Source: CBDHFQ01 sp965262565
GTDB lineage: Bacteria > Bacteroidota > Bacteroidia > J057
Length of the DNA: 64,000 nt
Reading direction: 5' to 3'
Assembly (NCBI GenBank): GCA_965262565.1
Contig: CBDHFQ010000020.1
Coordinates: 434,001 to 498,000, forward strand
The first letter of the stretch is position 1. Every line of letters begins with the position of its first letter. The position numbers and the translations under genes were made by a program. The notes under the pieces were generated by a model. The model had not been told where the DNA came from. It did no database searches and saw only the letters and a program-made list of their open reading frames with translations. Positions 1-9,916 of the stretch are shown piece after piece.

Positions 1-1836
1 TTGGGCTCCTGGTTGAGACTGGAACTCAAAACGAATCTCTTCGAAAGATCTCTCCTTATACGTATAAGCACCACCAAATCTGATTTTTGCTTCCTGATCG
101 TTCCACTGTTTAAATGGAACAGTAAAGTGTAACTTTACATCTGCATTTGTCTCATCTAGTTCTCTAAAGAATCTGGAAGGATCACGATATAATGCTGGTT
201 GGATATTGTAGTTGGTTCTTGTTCTTTCTTGTCCAGGTGTTGCAGAACTAAATTGAAAGTCATTACTGAAGAATCGCAGGTCTGGTTCATCCTGCTTTGA
301 TCTTGTTAAAGAAGCAATCCACCTCATGTCTAATTTCCCATCCATGAATGCATGATCCCCCTCCAACTGATAGACATTTAATGAACGCTCTATATAGCTG
401 AGCGTACGGGTTTGGAAAAATAATGCGTCATCATCTGATGGTAAGTTTCCTTCCTGAAAGCGGTCTGATTGGACCCCGCTTTGATTGCGCATGAAGTTAA
501 AACTGAATTTATGAGAAGCACGTGGCTTGTATGATAATTTGACCAAGGTTCCCCATAAAATATTGCGCTGGAACTGAGTGTCTGATAAGTCTCTTTGGTT
601 GATCAGAGAGTCTGCAATATTATTAGCACTACTTGTATTAAACCAACGAGCAGTACGAGCTCCATCAGGATCTATGGTACCATCTATATCTCTTAGCGTA
701 CCTTCATAAAAGTTAAAGGTATTTCTGTATGATATGTTAGCAATATATCCGAAAGGTCTTCCAAATAAATTGAACTGATCCCCTAAGGAAATCTGATGAT
801 TGTGATTCATGAAAGAGGTACCATCGAAAGAAGGAGAGATCGGTGTGGTGAATGCATTACTGGCTTGATCTAATGAATTAATCGCTTCCTGATCATTAAA
901 AGAAATAACCGGGATTCCTCCCTGGGCACGTAAATCTCCTATAATTCCAGGTAATTCTCTAGTTCCATCATCCTGAGCGAACCAGTCTGTGTCGCCAGTA
1001 ACTTGGGAAGGTACATTGTCACTTTCACTTAAAAAAGAGGATTGATCATTAAATCCAAAAGAAGTATTTGCATACAGGTAAAAGCGATCGGGAAAATCCT
1101 TAGTAACCACATCTATTAATCCACCTGAAAAGTTACCTGGTAAGTCTGGGGTAAAGTTTTTGTAGATAATAATGTTATCAATCAAATTGGAAGGGAAAAG
1201 GTCCAACTGAACAGAGTTTCTATTCGGATCCAAACTGGGTAATTCTGCCCCATTTAATGTTGTCTTACTATATCTATCCCCTAATCCTCGTACATATACA
1301 TATCTACCATCTGTTACTGTAACCCCTGAAATTCTCTGTACTGCTGAAGCTACATTTGCATCCCCGGTTCTTTTAATTAAATCTAGTGATACCCCATCGA
1401 TTGAATTGATAGAGTTTCTTTTCGTGTTAAATAAGGTTACTGTTGAGGCTTGATCTCTTCTGGCAGTAATAACGACTTCCAGGTCTTCTCTAATTTGCAG
1501 ATCCTGGAATAAGAGATGATCTGTGAATGTTACTTCTCCGTCGAGTACACTGATATCCACTGTATCATCTATATAAGACACATAGGATACAATTAATTGA
1601 TAATCTCCTGCAGGGGGATTAGGCTGTACGGTATAATTACCTTCAAGATCAGTATACGCACCTCCGCGAACTTGTCCATCTATTAGTAAGCGCACAGTGG
1701 ATCCAAGTAATACTTCTCCTGATTCTCCATCAACGACTTTTCCACGTATTGTTCCCGTTTGTGCTGCTAATGGCTGACTAGAAAAACAAATGAGTGAAAA
1801 AAGTATTAATGTAGTAAATGAGTAAATATATCTCAT
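1..1836 (-). CDS. TonB-dependent outer-membrane receptor, 5' part (runs off the window)
   Basis: The first 612 codons are present and the gene continues beyond the left edge. The product starts with a signal peptide (MRYIYSFTTLILFSLICFSS) followed by a carboxypeptidase regulatory-like domain (GTIRGKVVDGESGEVLLGST), then a plug domain with the motif YVRGLGDRYSKTTLNG near residue 180. That plug motif is typical of large TonB receptors that bind proteins or siderophores rather than of SusC. The rest seen here is the start of the beta-barrel. No SusD-like partner is visible at the 5' end. I infer energy-dependent uptake across the outer membrane; the substrate cannot be read from the sequence. 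Confidence 0.88.
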   Translation of the reverse strand, partial: MRYIYSFTTLILFSLICFSSQPLAAQTGTIRGKVVDGESGEVLLGSTVRLLIDGQVRGGAYTDLEGNYTVQPNPPAGDYQLIVSYVSYIDDTVDISVLDGEVTFTDHLLFQDLQIREDLEVVITARRDQASTVTLFNTKRNSINSIDGVSLDLIKRTGDANVASAVQRISGVTVTDGRYVYVRGLGDRYSKTTLNGAELPSLDPNRNSVQLDLFPSNLIDNIIIYKNFTPDLPGNFSGGLIDVVTKDFPDRFYLYANTSFGFNDQSSFLSESDNVPSQVTGDTDWFAQDDGTRELPGIIGDLRAQGGIPVISFNDQEAINSLDQASNAFTTPISPSFDGTSFMNHNHQISLGDQFNLFGRPFGYIANISYRNTFNFYEGTLRDIDGTIDPDGARTARWFNTSSANNIADSLINQRDLSDTQFQRNILWGTLVKLSYKPRASHKFSFNFMRNQSGVQSDRFQEGNLPSDDDALFFQTRTLSYIERSLNVYQLEGDHAFMDGKLDMRWIASLTRSKQDEPDLRFFSNDFQFSSATPGQERTRTNYNIQPALYRDPSRFFRELDETNADVKLHFTVPFKQWNDQEAKIRFGGAYTYKERSFEEIRFEFQSQPGAQ

Positions 1837-2128
1837 AATTTGGTATTAAAAGATGTGATGATAAGGCTGAATGCTGATGTTATATAATTTATGTGCAACT
1901 CTATATTTCAATGGACCCAAATATGCAGTATGCAAGACAATTTTGATCGTCTTGACAATTTACTTCTCCGTGGCAATAGTCGTAATGATGGGTAAAGAAA
2001 AGGTGAGGTTAATGTTATCAAATTGTTAAGAACTTAGGTTTTGTATAATATTTGTTCATAAAATAAGAATAATGGCAAGTTTTTGTCATATAAACATATG
2101 TAATTATAAATATATTTACATTCAGAAA

Positions 2129-3643
2129 TTACTTTCCTCTTCCTTCGATCATCACAATAATCGTGTATAAAATGATCTTTACATCCAGGGAAAAGGACAT
2201 TTGCTCTATGTAAAGCAAATCGTACTTTAAGCGCTCTACCATCTCCTCTACATTAGAGGCATAGCCATATTTTACCTGTCCCCAAGACGTGATACCGGGG
2301 CGAATTTTGTGTAAATGTCTGTAGTGAGGAGCAAACTTAACGATCTGTTCGATATAAAACTGCCTTTCAGGACGAGGTCCCACAATACTCATGTCTCCTT
2401 TTAGTACATTCCAGAACTGTGGCAGTTCATCAAATCGCAATTTTCGTAAAATTAATCCAATCCTTGTAATTCTTGGATCCCGATCTGAAGATAAAGCAGG
2501 TCCCATCTTTTCCGCATCTATGTACATGGACCTAAACTTATAGATTAAAAACGGAACTCCATTTTTCCCTATGCGCTCCTGTTTAAAGATAATAGGTCCT
2601 TCGGAATCTAGTTTGATTAATATGGCGATGATCAAATACACTGGGATTAATAAGATCAATGCTACTAAAGAAACCCCTATATCAAACATTCGCTTGGCAA
2701 TTCTTTCCCAGGGCCTGATGATTTGGGGATAAATTTCAATCAATGGAGCCCCCAGAATATGGGAACTCTTTACACTACCTACGATATAATCATAAATTCC
2801 AGGTACTATTTTAATATAGGAAGGACAGTTATCACAATATTCGATAATGGATTCCAGATGGTCAGATTCCTGTGCATCCAGCGCAATAATTATTTCTTCA
2901 ATCTGAAGTTCCTTCACCACCTCAGGTAAATTGGAAGTGTTTCCTAAATAGGGGAGCTCTTCCGGAAGTTGGCAAGTCTCCGGCCCATTGGTACTAACAT
3001 ATCCCTTAAACTGATATCCCAAAGACTTCCGCTGATACTGTAATTCACTGTATATCTGTCTGGCTTGATTTTTACATCCCACAAGCACTGTAGGAAATCC
3101 TAATTTCCTGTTTCGTATTCTGACATTTGTGCGCGTAGTGATGAGTAAGTGGAGAAAAGCAATTACCCCAAATTGAAGTAACAGATAGGTAGTAAACCAT
3201 ATTCTATAGGAATCATATTTATTCACAGGAGTATCCAGTACGATGAGGAAGAAAAGGACTAACACCCCGATAAGCGTATATTTGAATATTCTGGAAAGTT
3301 CCTGAAATCGCGATCTTCTGAATGGACGGTTGTAAAGACCCGATACCGCGTATAAGAAGACCCAACAGCTAGAAATGATAATAGCAGCAGTAAATACGAT
3401 AGCATCTACCTCTCCCGATCGGTCAAACATCTCCCCATTCATTAATCCCAGCAGGATCCACACCACATAACTCCCTATCAGGTCGCTGAGAATATAAAGT
3501 AATATTTGACGTCTCTTAGAATTCATAAACAACTTGAATGCTTTCCAAAAGCGACTTAAAGGTAGAAACCGTTTAAGTTTAATAATATGTTTTAATACGT
3601 CTCTTTTTCCACTAACTCTCTTTTTATCTGTAAAATCGTCCAT
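2129..3643 (-). CDS. Polyprenyl-phosphate sugar-1-phosphate transferase (exopolysaccharide initiation)
   Basis: This 504-residue protein has the layout of WcaJ-type initiating transferases. An N-terminal block with several membrane helices (about 45-175) is followed by a CoA-binding-like Rossmann region (about 180-300) and the C-terminal bacterial sugar transferase domain (from about 315). That domain shows KFRSMYIDAE, LRKLRFDELPQFWNVLKGD and SIVGPRPE, the catalytic and substrate-binding signatures of the family. It should transfer a hexose-1-phosphate to undecaprenyl phosphate at the inner membrane, starting a surface polysaccharide repeat unit. No glycosyltransferase cluster is next to it; the nucleotide-sugar genes at 32.6-37 kb may serve the same polymer (inference). 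Confidence 0.92.
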   Translation of the reverse strand: MDDFTDKKRVSGKRDVLKHIIKLKRFLPLSRFWKAFKLFMNSKRRQILLYILSDLIGSYVVWILLGLMNGEMFDRSGEVDAIVFTAAIIISSCWVFLYAVSGLYNRPFRRSRFQELSRIFKYTLIGVLVLFFLIVLDTPVNKYDSYRIWFTTYLLLQFGVIAFLHLLITTRTNVRIRNRKLGFPTVLVGCKNQARQIYSELQYQRKSLGYQFKGYVSTNGPETCQLPEELPYLGNTSNLPEVVKELQIEEIIIALDAQESDHLESIIEYCDNCPSYIKIVPGIYDYIVGSVKSSHILGAPLIEIYPQIIRPWERIAKRMFDIGVSLVALILLIPVYLIIAILIKLDSEGPIIFKQERIGKNGVPFLIYKFRSMYIDAEKMGPALSSDRDPRITRIGLILRKLRFDELPQFWNVLKGDMSIVGPRPERQFYIEQIVKFAPHYRHLHKIRPGITSWGQVKYGYASNVEEMVERLKYDLLYIEQMSFSLDVKIILYTIIVMIEGRGK

Positions 3644-3823
3644 AGACCGTACTAACCTCTTACTTTTTGAGCAATTGGGTCGAAAATATAGGAGAAACTA
3701 ACTTTATTCTACAAATCTATTTCTACTTCTCTCTTCATTGAGCCATTTTTGCTGGAATCATTTTCCGTTTTTAGCTGAACTTTTTGTAAAGAAACGGTTA
3801 ATATAGAGTATAGTATATCCAAC

Positions 3824-4108
3824 ATGAAAAAAAATCTCTTCATTTTAGGCTTGATCGGTCCTTCCGCTTATGCAAATCTCCTTGGAGAGGTCGCTTCCGC
3901 ATCGCAAGTGGATTACCTGGGATATTTTTTTCTGGCTCTTTGCTTCGCCTTTCTCTCCGGTTTAGCATACCTTATCGAATACACCCATCACCACAAAAAG
4001 ACCATCGCTCATGGGTGTATGAAATTGTATGTTTATCTCATCATATACGCATATGAAGTATGGATCAGATGTTGGGATCTCATGGAAAATGGTCGTAAAC
4101 ACCATTGA
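3824..4108 (+). CDS. Small membrane protein of unknown function
   Basis: I do not recognise the family. The 94-residue product has two or three hydrophobic stretches (about 5-20, 31-52 and 66-80) separated by a His-rich turn (EYTHHHKKT). It ends two bases before the stop codon of the convergent GAF-domain gene, so the two share a terminator zone. An ATG with a hydrophobic start and no competing ORF support a real gene, but short length keeps confidence moderate. Confidence 0.55.
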   Translation: MKKNLFILGLIGPSAYANLLGEVASASQVDYLGYFFLALCFAFLSGLAYLIEYTHHHKKTIAHGCMKLYVYLIIYAYEVWIRCWDLMENGRKHH

Positions 4109-4109
4109 G

Positions 4110-6497
4110 CTAAAAAATTTCCTGGACATTGATACTGGCGGTAGAAATAGGGTGAAACAAATTTGCCTTTACCCTCATAGCTTTTAGGCCCTTAACGCCT
4201 TGCATGGATTCGACTTCGAAATAGGAAATATCTGGCTCCAAATATTCTTTTTCCTGTAGATAGGTGATGTAGGTCTTATATTCCTGTTCTATACGAGGAT
4301 GGGAGTAAACAATGGAAATAGTTCCTGGTTGGGTGAGCCTTTTAGTGGTATGCTTTATATAGGATTTATCAATTCTTTTTTTGATGATTTGATATTGTAC
4401 GTTATAGGCACCATCTACATCAAATCGCTTTTCGTCCATTCTAAATTTAATATCAAGGCTAGTGCTATGAACATAAATCAAATGAGCGATATCCATAGGA
4501 ATGGGCATGTCGTGTTTTAGGTTAGCTACAATCCGGGCCATTTCACTGGTAATCTTCAATTGCCACAAGCGTAAATTCTGTAGATCCATCAAATCAAAAT
4601 GTCTCCCAGGTACAATACTATTACCCACATATATATCGTACTCTACTCCATCTGTCTGATTTTTTGAGAAATAATGAGGGAAAATACGCTGGGAAATAGC
4701 CTCTTGTTGATCTAAATATCGGGATAAGGTAGCATTAATGAGATTCAAACTTTCCTCATATTGTTTTCTTCTTTTATATACCAGACCAATTTTCGAATCC
4801 AGTGCCTCATCATATAACTGTATAATTCTTTCTAATCGAGGATGATGTTGGCGAAGGTGAATAAAAACAGGATCTATTTCATCTCGAATCATTTCAAGAA
4901 TAGCTACTTCATCGCCGAAAGAAAGTGCTTCCTCTATCGCTGTACGTTGTTTTTGAATTCTGTGATTTAATCTCTCCAACAGAGGGAGATCTTTAATAGA
5001 TAGTGCTTCTTGAATTACCTGCTGAGCCAGGCTGAGTTGTTGGATTAAATCAGATTGAATAGCGTGATTTCGAATGGAACTGGAATCTCTGATATCTGAA
5101 ATAGCATATAGTGGATATACATTTTCAAATATAATTTGCTCCGGTTCCAGCGTAGGATTTTCCAGATGTCTGACGGCGGCCTGATTAAACCTCCATGCTA
5201 CAGTAGGATGTATGGTTGTATATTTTTCTTTGATGATCGCTTGAACGGAATTGAGCAGCTCCTTTATATATCGCTCGATAGCTACGGTAAAAATGGGAAG
5301 AATCTCACTGAGTTTGATCGCAGATAATGCGGTTAAGCTGCCAATCTTGGATGATCCCAGTTCTAAAATCCCGATCACTCCCTGTTCACTGCATAGAGGA
5401 GCCAAAATCAAATTTCGTATACCCTGTTGGCGTAAATTTTCATTAATAGAACTGGCCTCAGGATGTAAATCCAGATCATCGACGATATGAGGCTTTTGGT
5501 GAGTGATGACCTGCCGATGTAGCACACACAAGTTGTCTCCTAACCAGGGACTCTTATGATCAGAACACAAACTACCCCACATCGGTTCCTCCGTCAAATG
5601 ACCAAATATCTCATAATCATTCATCAAGCATAGCCCAACTTTTAATTCTGGATCGTGAAAGAGGCTGCGCAATTTCTGAATGATTTGCATTTTCCTCTTT
5701 TCAGAAACAAATGCATCCCGCGCTAATAAATCGTATTTAAGACTGGAAAGCATTTCTTCCTCCGTCATTTCCAATAGATTTAATATGACGATTCCCTCGA
5801 AAGCATAGGATTTAGGGGATAAGGTGCGCAACCATAAGTCAATATCATCCATATTATTCAGCAATTGCCGAATAGCTCCTTTATCCAGCCTGGGAGGATC
5901 ATTCTGGTCGGGACAAATGATTTTAGCGAAACGCGCATTGATCTGAGACTTAAAATACCTATCTAGCCCGCTTTCCGGATGAACGGTGTGAAATAGAATA
6001 GGAGCTTCCTGAAGCAGATTCAGTCCGTAACATTTATCCAGGATCAAGCTACAAGCAAATAGCACCTGGTTTCTGAAATGAGTTTTGTGATCAATGACAT
6101 AGGATCCAAATAATTCTTTTCCCTGTTCCGAAATAAATTGGTGATATTTTGGCGTGGCGTAAATGGGCTTCAGTCTGTAGGGAGCGATGGCAGCCCCTAT
6201 AATATCATTACCCAGGGCTGGTGGAAATATGGCAGTCATTAATAACTCTACCACTTCTTTATGAGGTGCTAATGCCGACAAATCGTGAATGGGATCATAC
6301 AATTCCGGGGCAAGACGAACCTGTTCCATCACCCTTAGTGCCAATAAACCATCGATGGCATTACCTTCCTCTAATGCTTGTTGCCAATATTCTATGAGGG
6401 GAACAAGGCTTAAGGTGGAATTGTAGGGAAAAAGCTTGGGGCTTTGCTCCTTAGATTGATTAACAGGCGCTTGAGAAGAAGGTAAGGGTATGTCCAT
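4110..6497 (-). CDS. GAF domain-containing protein, unknown signalling role
   Basis: A 795-residue soluble protein with a recognisable GAF domain at about residues 290-420, including the end signature NLILAPLCSEQGVIGILELGS. The N-terminal 280 residues and the long helical C-terminal half (charged stretches around 480-600, probably coiled coil) match no family I know. No HD, kinase, GGDEF or PP2C domain follows, so the output is not evident. Similar proteins of this size occur in Bacteroidota and are annotated only by the GAF domain. The gene is monocistronic and divergent from tilS, with 135 bp between the two starts. Confidence 0.75.
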   Translation of the reverse strand: MDIPLPSSQAPVNQSKEQSPKLFPYNSTLSLVPLIEYWQQALEEGNAIDGLLALRVMEQVRLAPELYDPIHDLSALAPHKEVVELLMTAIFPPALGNDIIGAAIAPYRLKPIYATPKYHQFISEQGKELFGSYVIDHKTHFRNQVLFACSLILDKCYGLNLLQEAPILFHTVHPESGLDRYFKSQINARFAKIICPDQNDPPRLDKGAIRQLLNNMDDIDLWLRTLSPKSYAFEGIVILNLLEMTEEEMLSSLKYDLLARDAFVSEKRKMQIIQKLRSLFHDPELKVGLCLMNDYEIFGHLTEEPMWGSLCSDHKSPWLGDNLCVLHRQVITHQKPHIVDDLDLHPEASSINENLRQQGIRNLILAPLCSEQGVIGILELGSSKIGSLTALSAIKLSEILPIFTVAIERYIKELLNSVQAIIKEKYTTIHPTVAWRFNQAAVRHLENPTLEPEQIIFENVYPLYAISDIRDSSSIRNHAIQSDLIQQLSLAQQVIQEALSIKDLPLLERLNHRIQKQRTAIEEALSFGDEVAILEMIRDEIDPVFIHLRQHHPRLERIIQLYDEALDSKIGLVYKRRKQYEESLNLINATLSRYLDQQEAISQRIFPHYFSKNQTDGVEYDIYVGNSIVPGRHFDLMDLQNLRLWQLKITSEMARIVANLKHDMPIPMDIAHLIYVHSTSLDIKFRMDEKRFDVDGAYNVQYQIIKKRIDKSYIKHTTKRLTQPGTISIVYSHPRIEQEYKTYITYLQEKEYLEPDISYFEVESMQGVKGLKAMRVKANLFHPISTASINVQEIF

Positions 6498-6632
6498 ACT
6501 ACACTTGATTGATTTCCCGCGGCATACACCGTCGCTAAAGATGGGGTTTTCTCACAGAAATTCATAATTTTATGAGTGATCAATGACCTAGGTTGTCATA
6601 TTTTCCGGCATTTCTACTGATAATCTATTCTT

Positions 6633-8027
6633 ATGAGTGAACCTCAGGCCCCAATTGGGGATATATGGACCAATATTCTTGATAAAATAACTCATGCCAT
6701 TGAGAAGTATGAGTTATTCGAAAAGAAGGATCGAGTATTAGTAGCAGTGAGTGGAGGTCCGGATTCTGTGTTTTTAGCTTATGTCCTTCACCATCAACAG
6801 TATGATATTGGGATCGCTCATGTGAACTATCAGCTAAGAGGGGAAGAATCTGAGGCTGAGGCCGCATTGGTACAAAAAATAGCTCACCAATGGAATATTC
6901 CTGTATACATAAAAACACATGAAACAGAAAAATTGCTTACTGAGCGCAAAGATTCACTGCAAATGTTAGCCAGAGAGTTGAGGTATACATTTTTTGAGGA
7001 AACGATGAATAAGGAAGGCTATCAGTATTGCGCTACTGCCCATCATGCGGATGACCAGGCTGAAAGTATCATTTTTTCCCTCTTGAAAGGCAATAGTGCT
7101 GATTTTGTGAAAGCTATTCCTTATAAGCGAGAAAGATATGTAAGACCTCTATTAGGGCTTAATAAAACAGAGATTGAGATGATGTGCCAACATTTTGATC
7201 TACCCTTTTTAATAGATAGCAGCAATATGAAGGAGGATTATGCCCGAAATAAAATCAGACACTCCGTTATTCCTGCGCTAAAGCACCTACACCCTAATCC
7301 TGGAGAACAGCTTGTGAACCGGACGGCATGGTATGAATTTCAATCTAAATGGATGAACAGCATATTAAATCAATGGAAGGAAAGGTGTATGATTGATTCG
7401 TTTACGTTGGATTGGAAGGAATTCGAAATGGAATTTGGAAGGAAGTATATTCCTTTACTGTTAGTGTATGTATTTGAACAATGGGGCATACACGGCCACG
7501 AACTTTGGGAAGGTACACAATTATATAAGCTTCAGGTGGGGAAAAAGATATTGACCAAAAAAGGAGCCTTATGGAGAACAAGGGAGGGGATACAATGGAG
7601 TCCGACATCGAGTGAATATGATCAGGAAGTAGTCCCACATCTCATCATAGAAGAGATAAAGGAGGAAACGAAGATTCACTGGAACAATTGCCAACTAACC
7701 TTTTACCCTCATTATGTTGATCAACCGGTATTCGGACTAAAAAATGTATTTTTCCTTGATCAGGATAAAATAAGTTTTCCCTTGAAGATCAGACATTGGC
7801 ATACAGGGGATAGGATGGTTCCCTTTGGCATGAACCAGCAAAAAAAATTGAGTGATATTTTCATAGACGAGAAATTTAGCTTACAGCAAAAACAGCAGGC
7901 GGTGATTATGGAAGATCAACATCACATTCTGTTAGTATCCGATTTTCGTATTGATCATAGAGTGAGATTAGGGGAACATACAAGGAGGGTGCTCAGGGTG
8001 GATATGTGTTTTATGACCAGAAGATAA
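6633..8027 (+). CDS. tilS: tRNA(Ile)-lysidine synthase
   Basis: TilS attaches lysine to C34 of the CAU-anticodon tRNA-Ile so that it reads AUA. The PP-loop ATP pyrophosphatase motif SGGPDS lies at residues 40-45, followed by HVNYQLRGEESEAEA and the family block CATAHHADDQAESI near residue 135. The C-terminal substrate-binding domain includes WHTGDRMVPFGMNQQKKLSD. At 464 residues it is full length. The ATG at 6633 gives the usual N-terminal extension before the PP-loop. The gene stands alone before the TPR lipoprotein, 40 bp downstream. Confidence 0.95.
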   Translation: MSEPQAPIGDIWTNILDKITHAIEKYELFEKKDRVLVAVSGGPDSVFLAYVLHHQQYDIGIAHVNYQLRGEESEAEAALVQKIAHQWNIPVYIKTHETEKLLTERKDSLQMLARELRYTFFEETMNKEGYQYCATAHHADDQAESIIFSLLKGNSADFVKAIPYKRERYVRPLLGLNKTEIEMMCQHFDLPFLIDSSNMKEDYARNKIRHSVIPALKHLHPNPGEQLVNRTAWYEFQSKWMNSILNQWKERCMIDSFTLDWKEFEMEFGRKYIPLLLVYVFEQWGIHGHELWEGTQLYKLQVGKKILTKKGALWRTREGIQWSPTSSEYDQEVVPHLIIEEIKEETKIHWNNCQLTFYPHYVDQPVFGLKNVFFLDQDKISFPLKIRHWHTGDRMVPFGMNQQKKLSDIFIDEKFSLQQKQQAVIMEDQHHILLVSDFRIDHRVRLGEHTRRVLRVDMCFMTRR

Positions 8028-8067
8028 TAAGGGAGCCGCAGCTTATATAAAATTCACAGATAGAAGG

Positions 8068-9185
8068 TTGAAGATGAAAAATGTACCAATGCGAAATATT
8101 CTTCCCTCCATAATGTACTTTGCCAGTCTTTTAGGGGTAATTGTTTGCTTAGTATGTAATGGTTGCCAAATTTCCCAAGATTCAGACTCAGAAGGAGGGC
8201 GGGAGGAGGTGATGATTGCTGAAGAGACAGTGGAGTTGCTGTCCCAACAAATTCACCTGGCCCCAAGAGATTACAGTCTCTATCAACAGCGAGCTGACTT
8301 ATACTATCAACAAGGAAAAGTCGATTCTGCCATGCTAGATATTAATGAGGCGATCAATTTAAACCGGAATCAGCCTGAGCTTTATTATTTAAAAGGATTT
8401 TTCTCTATGGCAAATCATGATACTGTAGAAGCCTTTAAGGCCTATGAAACAGCGATTGGGTTGGGAAGTAAAAATCCGGAAGTTTATTATCAATTGGGCC
8501 AGCTTCATTTTTTCAAAGGAAAGGATCTTCGAGCACTTGAATTGTATCAAAAAGCTGCTAGGCATGATTCTTTAGAGGCTGCTTATATGTTTGCACAGGG
8601 GATTTCTTCATGAGTCTAGGGATAGATATAATGAAGCTATTCAAGCATACCAATCAGCATTGGCGATTGATAGTACTTTTTTTTAAGGCAATGAGCAGGC
8701 TGCACGAAATTTATCTGAATCATTTTGAAAATGAATCATTTGCTGCTCAATACAGAGCTCAAATGTTAGCGTTTCATCCCGATCATCCTTTGAGCCATTT
8801 TTATGAAGGGGATTATCACGTCCGGGAAATTTTGAGAACTGATTCCAGCTTACATCCTGTAAGTTTTGAAAGACATATTAATCAGGCCATTTCACATTAT
8901 ACCATTGCTATCAGAAAGGATTCATTATTTTCTCAGGCTTTTTACAATCGTGCTTATTGCTATTTTCTTGCCGAAGATTATGATTCGGCTATTGCTGATT
9001 TTGAACGAGCGGCATCAACCACCCCTAATTATGCCGAAGCCTACTTTATGTTAGGTGCACTTTATGAAGGATTTGAAGATAAAGAAAAAGCGCTACAGTA
9101 CTATCGTCTTGCGTTAGCAGCTAAGCCCAGTTTTGAGGATGCGGTGGAAGCTGTAAGAGAATTAACGAAATCGAATTCGGACTAG
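8068..9185 (+). CDS. TPR-repeat lipoprotein, broken by two single-base frameshifts
   Basis: Two open pieces (8068-8613 and 8610-9185) and a short stretch between them form one tetratricopeptide protein of about 370 residues. The first piece has a lipoprotein signal peptide with lipobox VCNGC and TPR units such as LYQQRADLYYQQGKVDSA. A third frame between about 8601 and 8680 encodes a TPR helix pair (DRYNEAIQAYQSALAIDSTF) that joins the pieces. Each switch needs removal of one base: one G in GGGG at 8598-8601 and one T in the eight-T run near 8678-8685. The second piece continues with more TPR units. The product would be anchored in the periplasm or outer membrane as a protein-interaction scaffold. 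The shifts are probably sequencing errors, otherwise this is a pseudogene. Confidence 0.8.
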
Positions 9186-9435
9186 GGGATTCACTTCTTA
9201 TTTTGGTATATTCACGGACGTATATAGCAAGTTCACTCTATTTAATACTACTTTCCTGGAAGGTTGACGTACATTGAGGAAAAGACAAGATAAAAAATAG
9301 AACCTATGGAAATTTTGATGATAATGTTATATTTCTGTGGTTTTGGCCTATACAGCAGAAAGATTCGCCAGGTCCCAACAGCCAACAACTAAAATGTAGC
9401 GTTTAAGCCCGTAAGCCTAATATGATTAGTAAGTG

Positions 9436-9471
9436 AAAAACATGTAGACTTATACATCTACATGTTTTTTT
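9436..9471. terminator. Bidirectional intrinsic terminator
   Basis: A 13-bp perfect stem (AAAAACATGTAGA at 9436-9448 with TCTACATGTTTTT at 9457-9469) encloses an 8-base loop and has A and T runs on its two sides, so it can end transcription from either strand. It lies immediately beyond the stop codon of the minus-strand gene at 9470 and downstream of the TPR gene. Confidence 0.85.
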
Positions 9472-9776
9472 ATCTTTTAAGCCTAAACATATCCATTTCC
9501 CAATTTCCAGTTTGTTCCCTCCAAAGCATGATTAACTCAAAGGTATTGTGTGCTTTTCTGTGATCCAGGTATCCCTCTACTCCTGTTACACCAATCAATT
9601 CATTAAACACCTGCTTTTCCTTTTCTGTAGGAACGATAGGCATAAAAGCTTGTAAGGTCATCTATTTCATACAAACCTACAAAAGTATCAAACTGTGACT
9701 CTTCTATCTGATAAAGGGTCGCGAAATTTATATATCGTTCTATTCTATGTTGTTCTAATTCTACTGCGTTTTTCAT
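9470..9776 (-). CDS. Small protein of unknown function, probably frameshifted
   Basis: The complete-looking ORF 9470-9661 (63 residues, from MTLQAFMPIV to DMFRLKR) probably lacks its beginning. A second ORF starts at 9776 with MKNAVELEQHRIERYINFAT and runs into the same DNA in another frame. Removing one base at about 9661-9668 joins them into roughly 100 residues. I do not recognise the family; it is hydrophilic with no signal peptide. The one-base excess is the same type of lesion as in the TPR, NTF2-like and era genes. Two overlapping real small genes are the alternative. Confidence 0.45.
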
Positions 9777-9916
9777 ATTAGCTTTATTATATAAACATAT
9801 GAATAGGTGTAGTGTTTAGGACATTATGAAGACTATCCTAAAAAGAAGAAATGTTAATGCGTAATCAAATGATAGCTAAAAATTACAATGACAATTCATT
9901 AAGAGGAATAAAAAGC

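Noticed and set aside
9306..9392. 28-codon plus-strand ORF (MEILMIMLYFCGFGLYS)
   Set aside because: It could be a small membrane peptide, but there is no ribosome binding site or conservation evidence.
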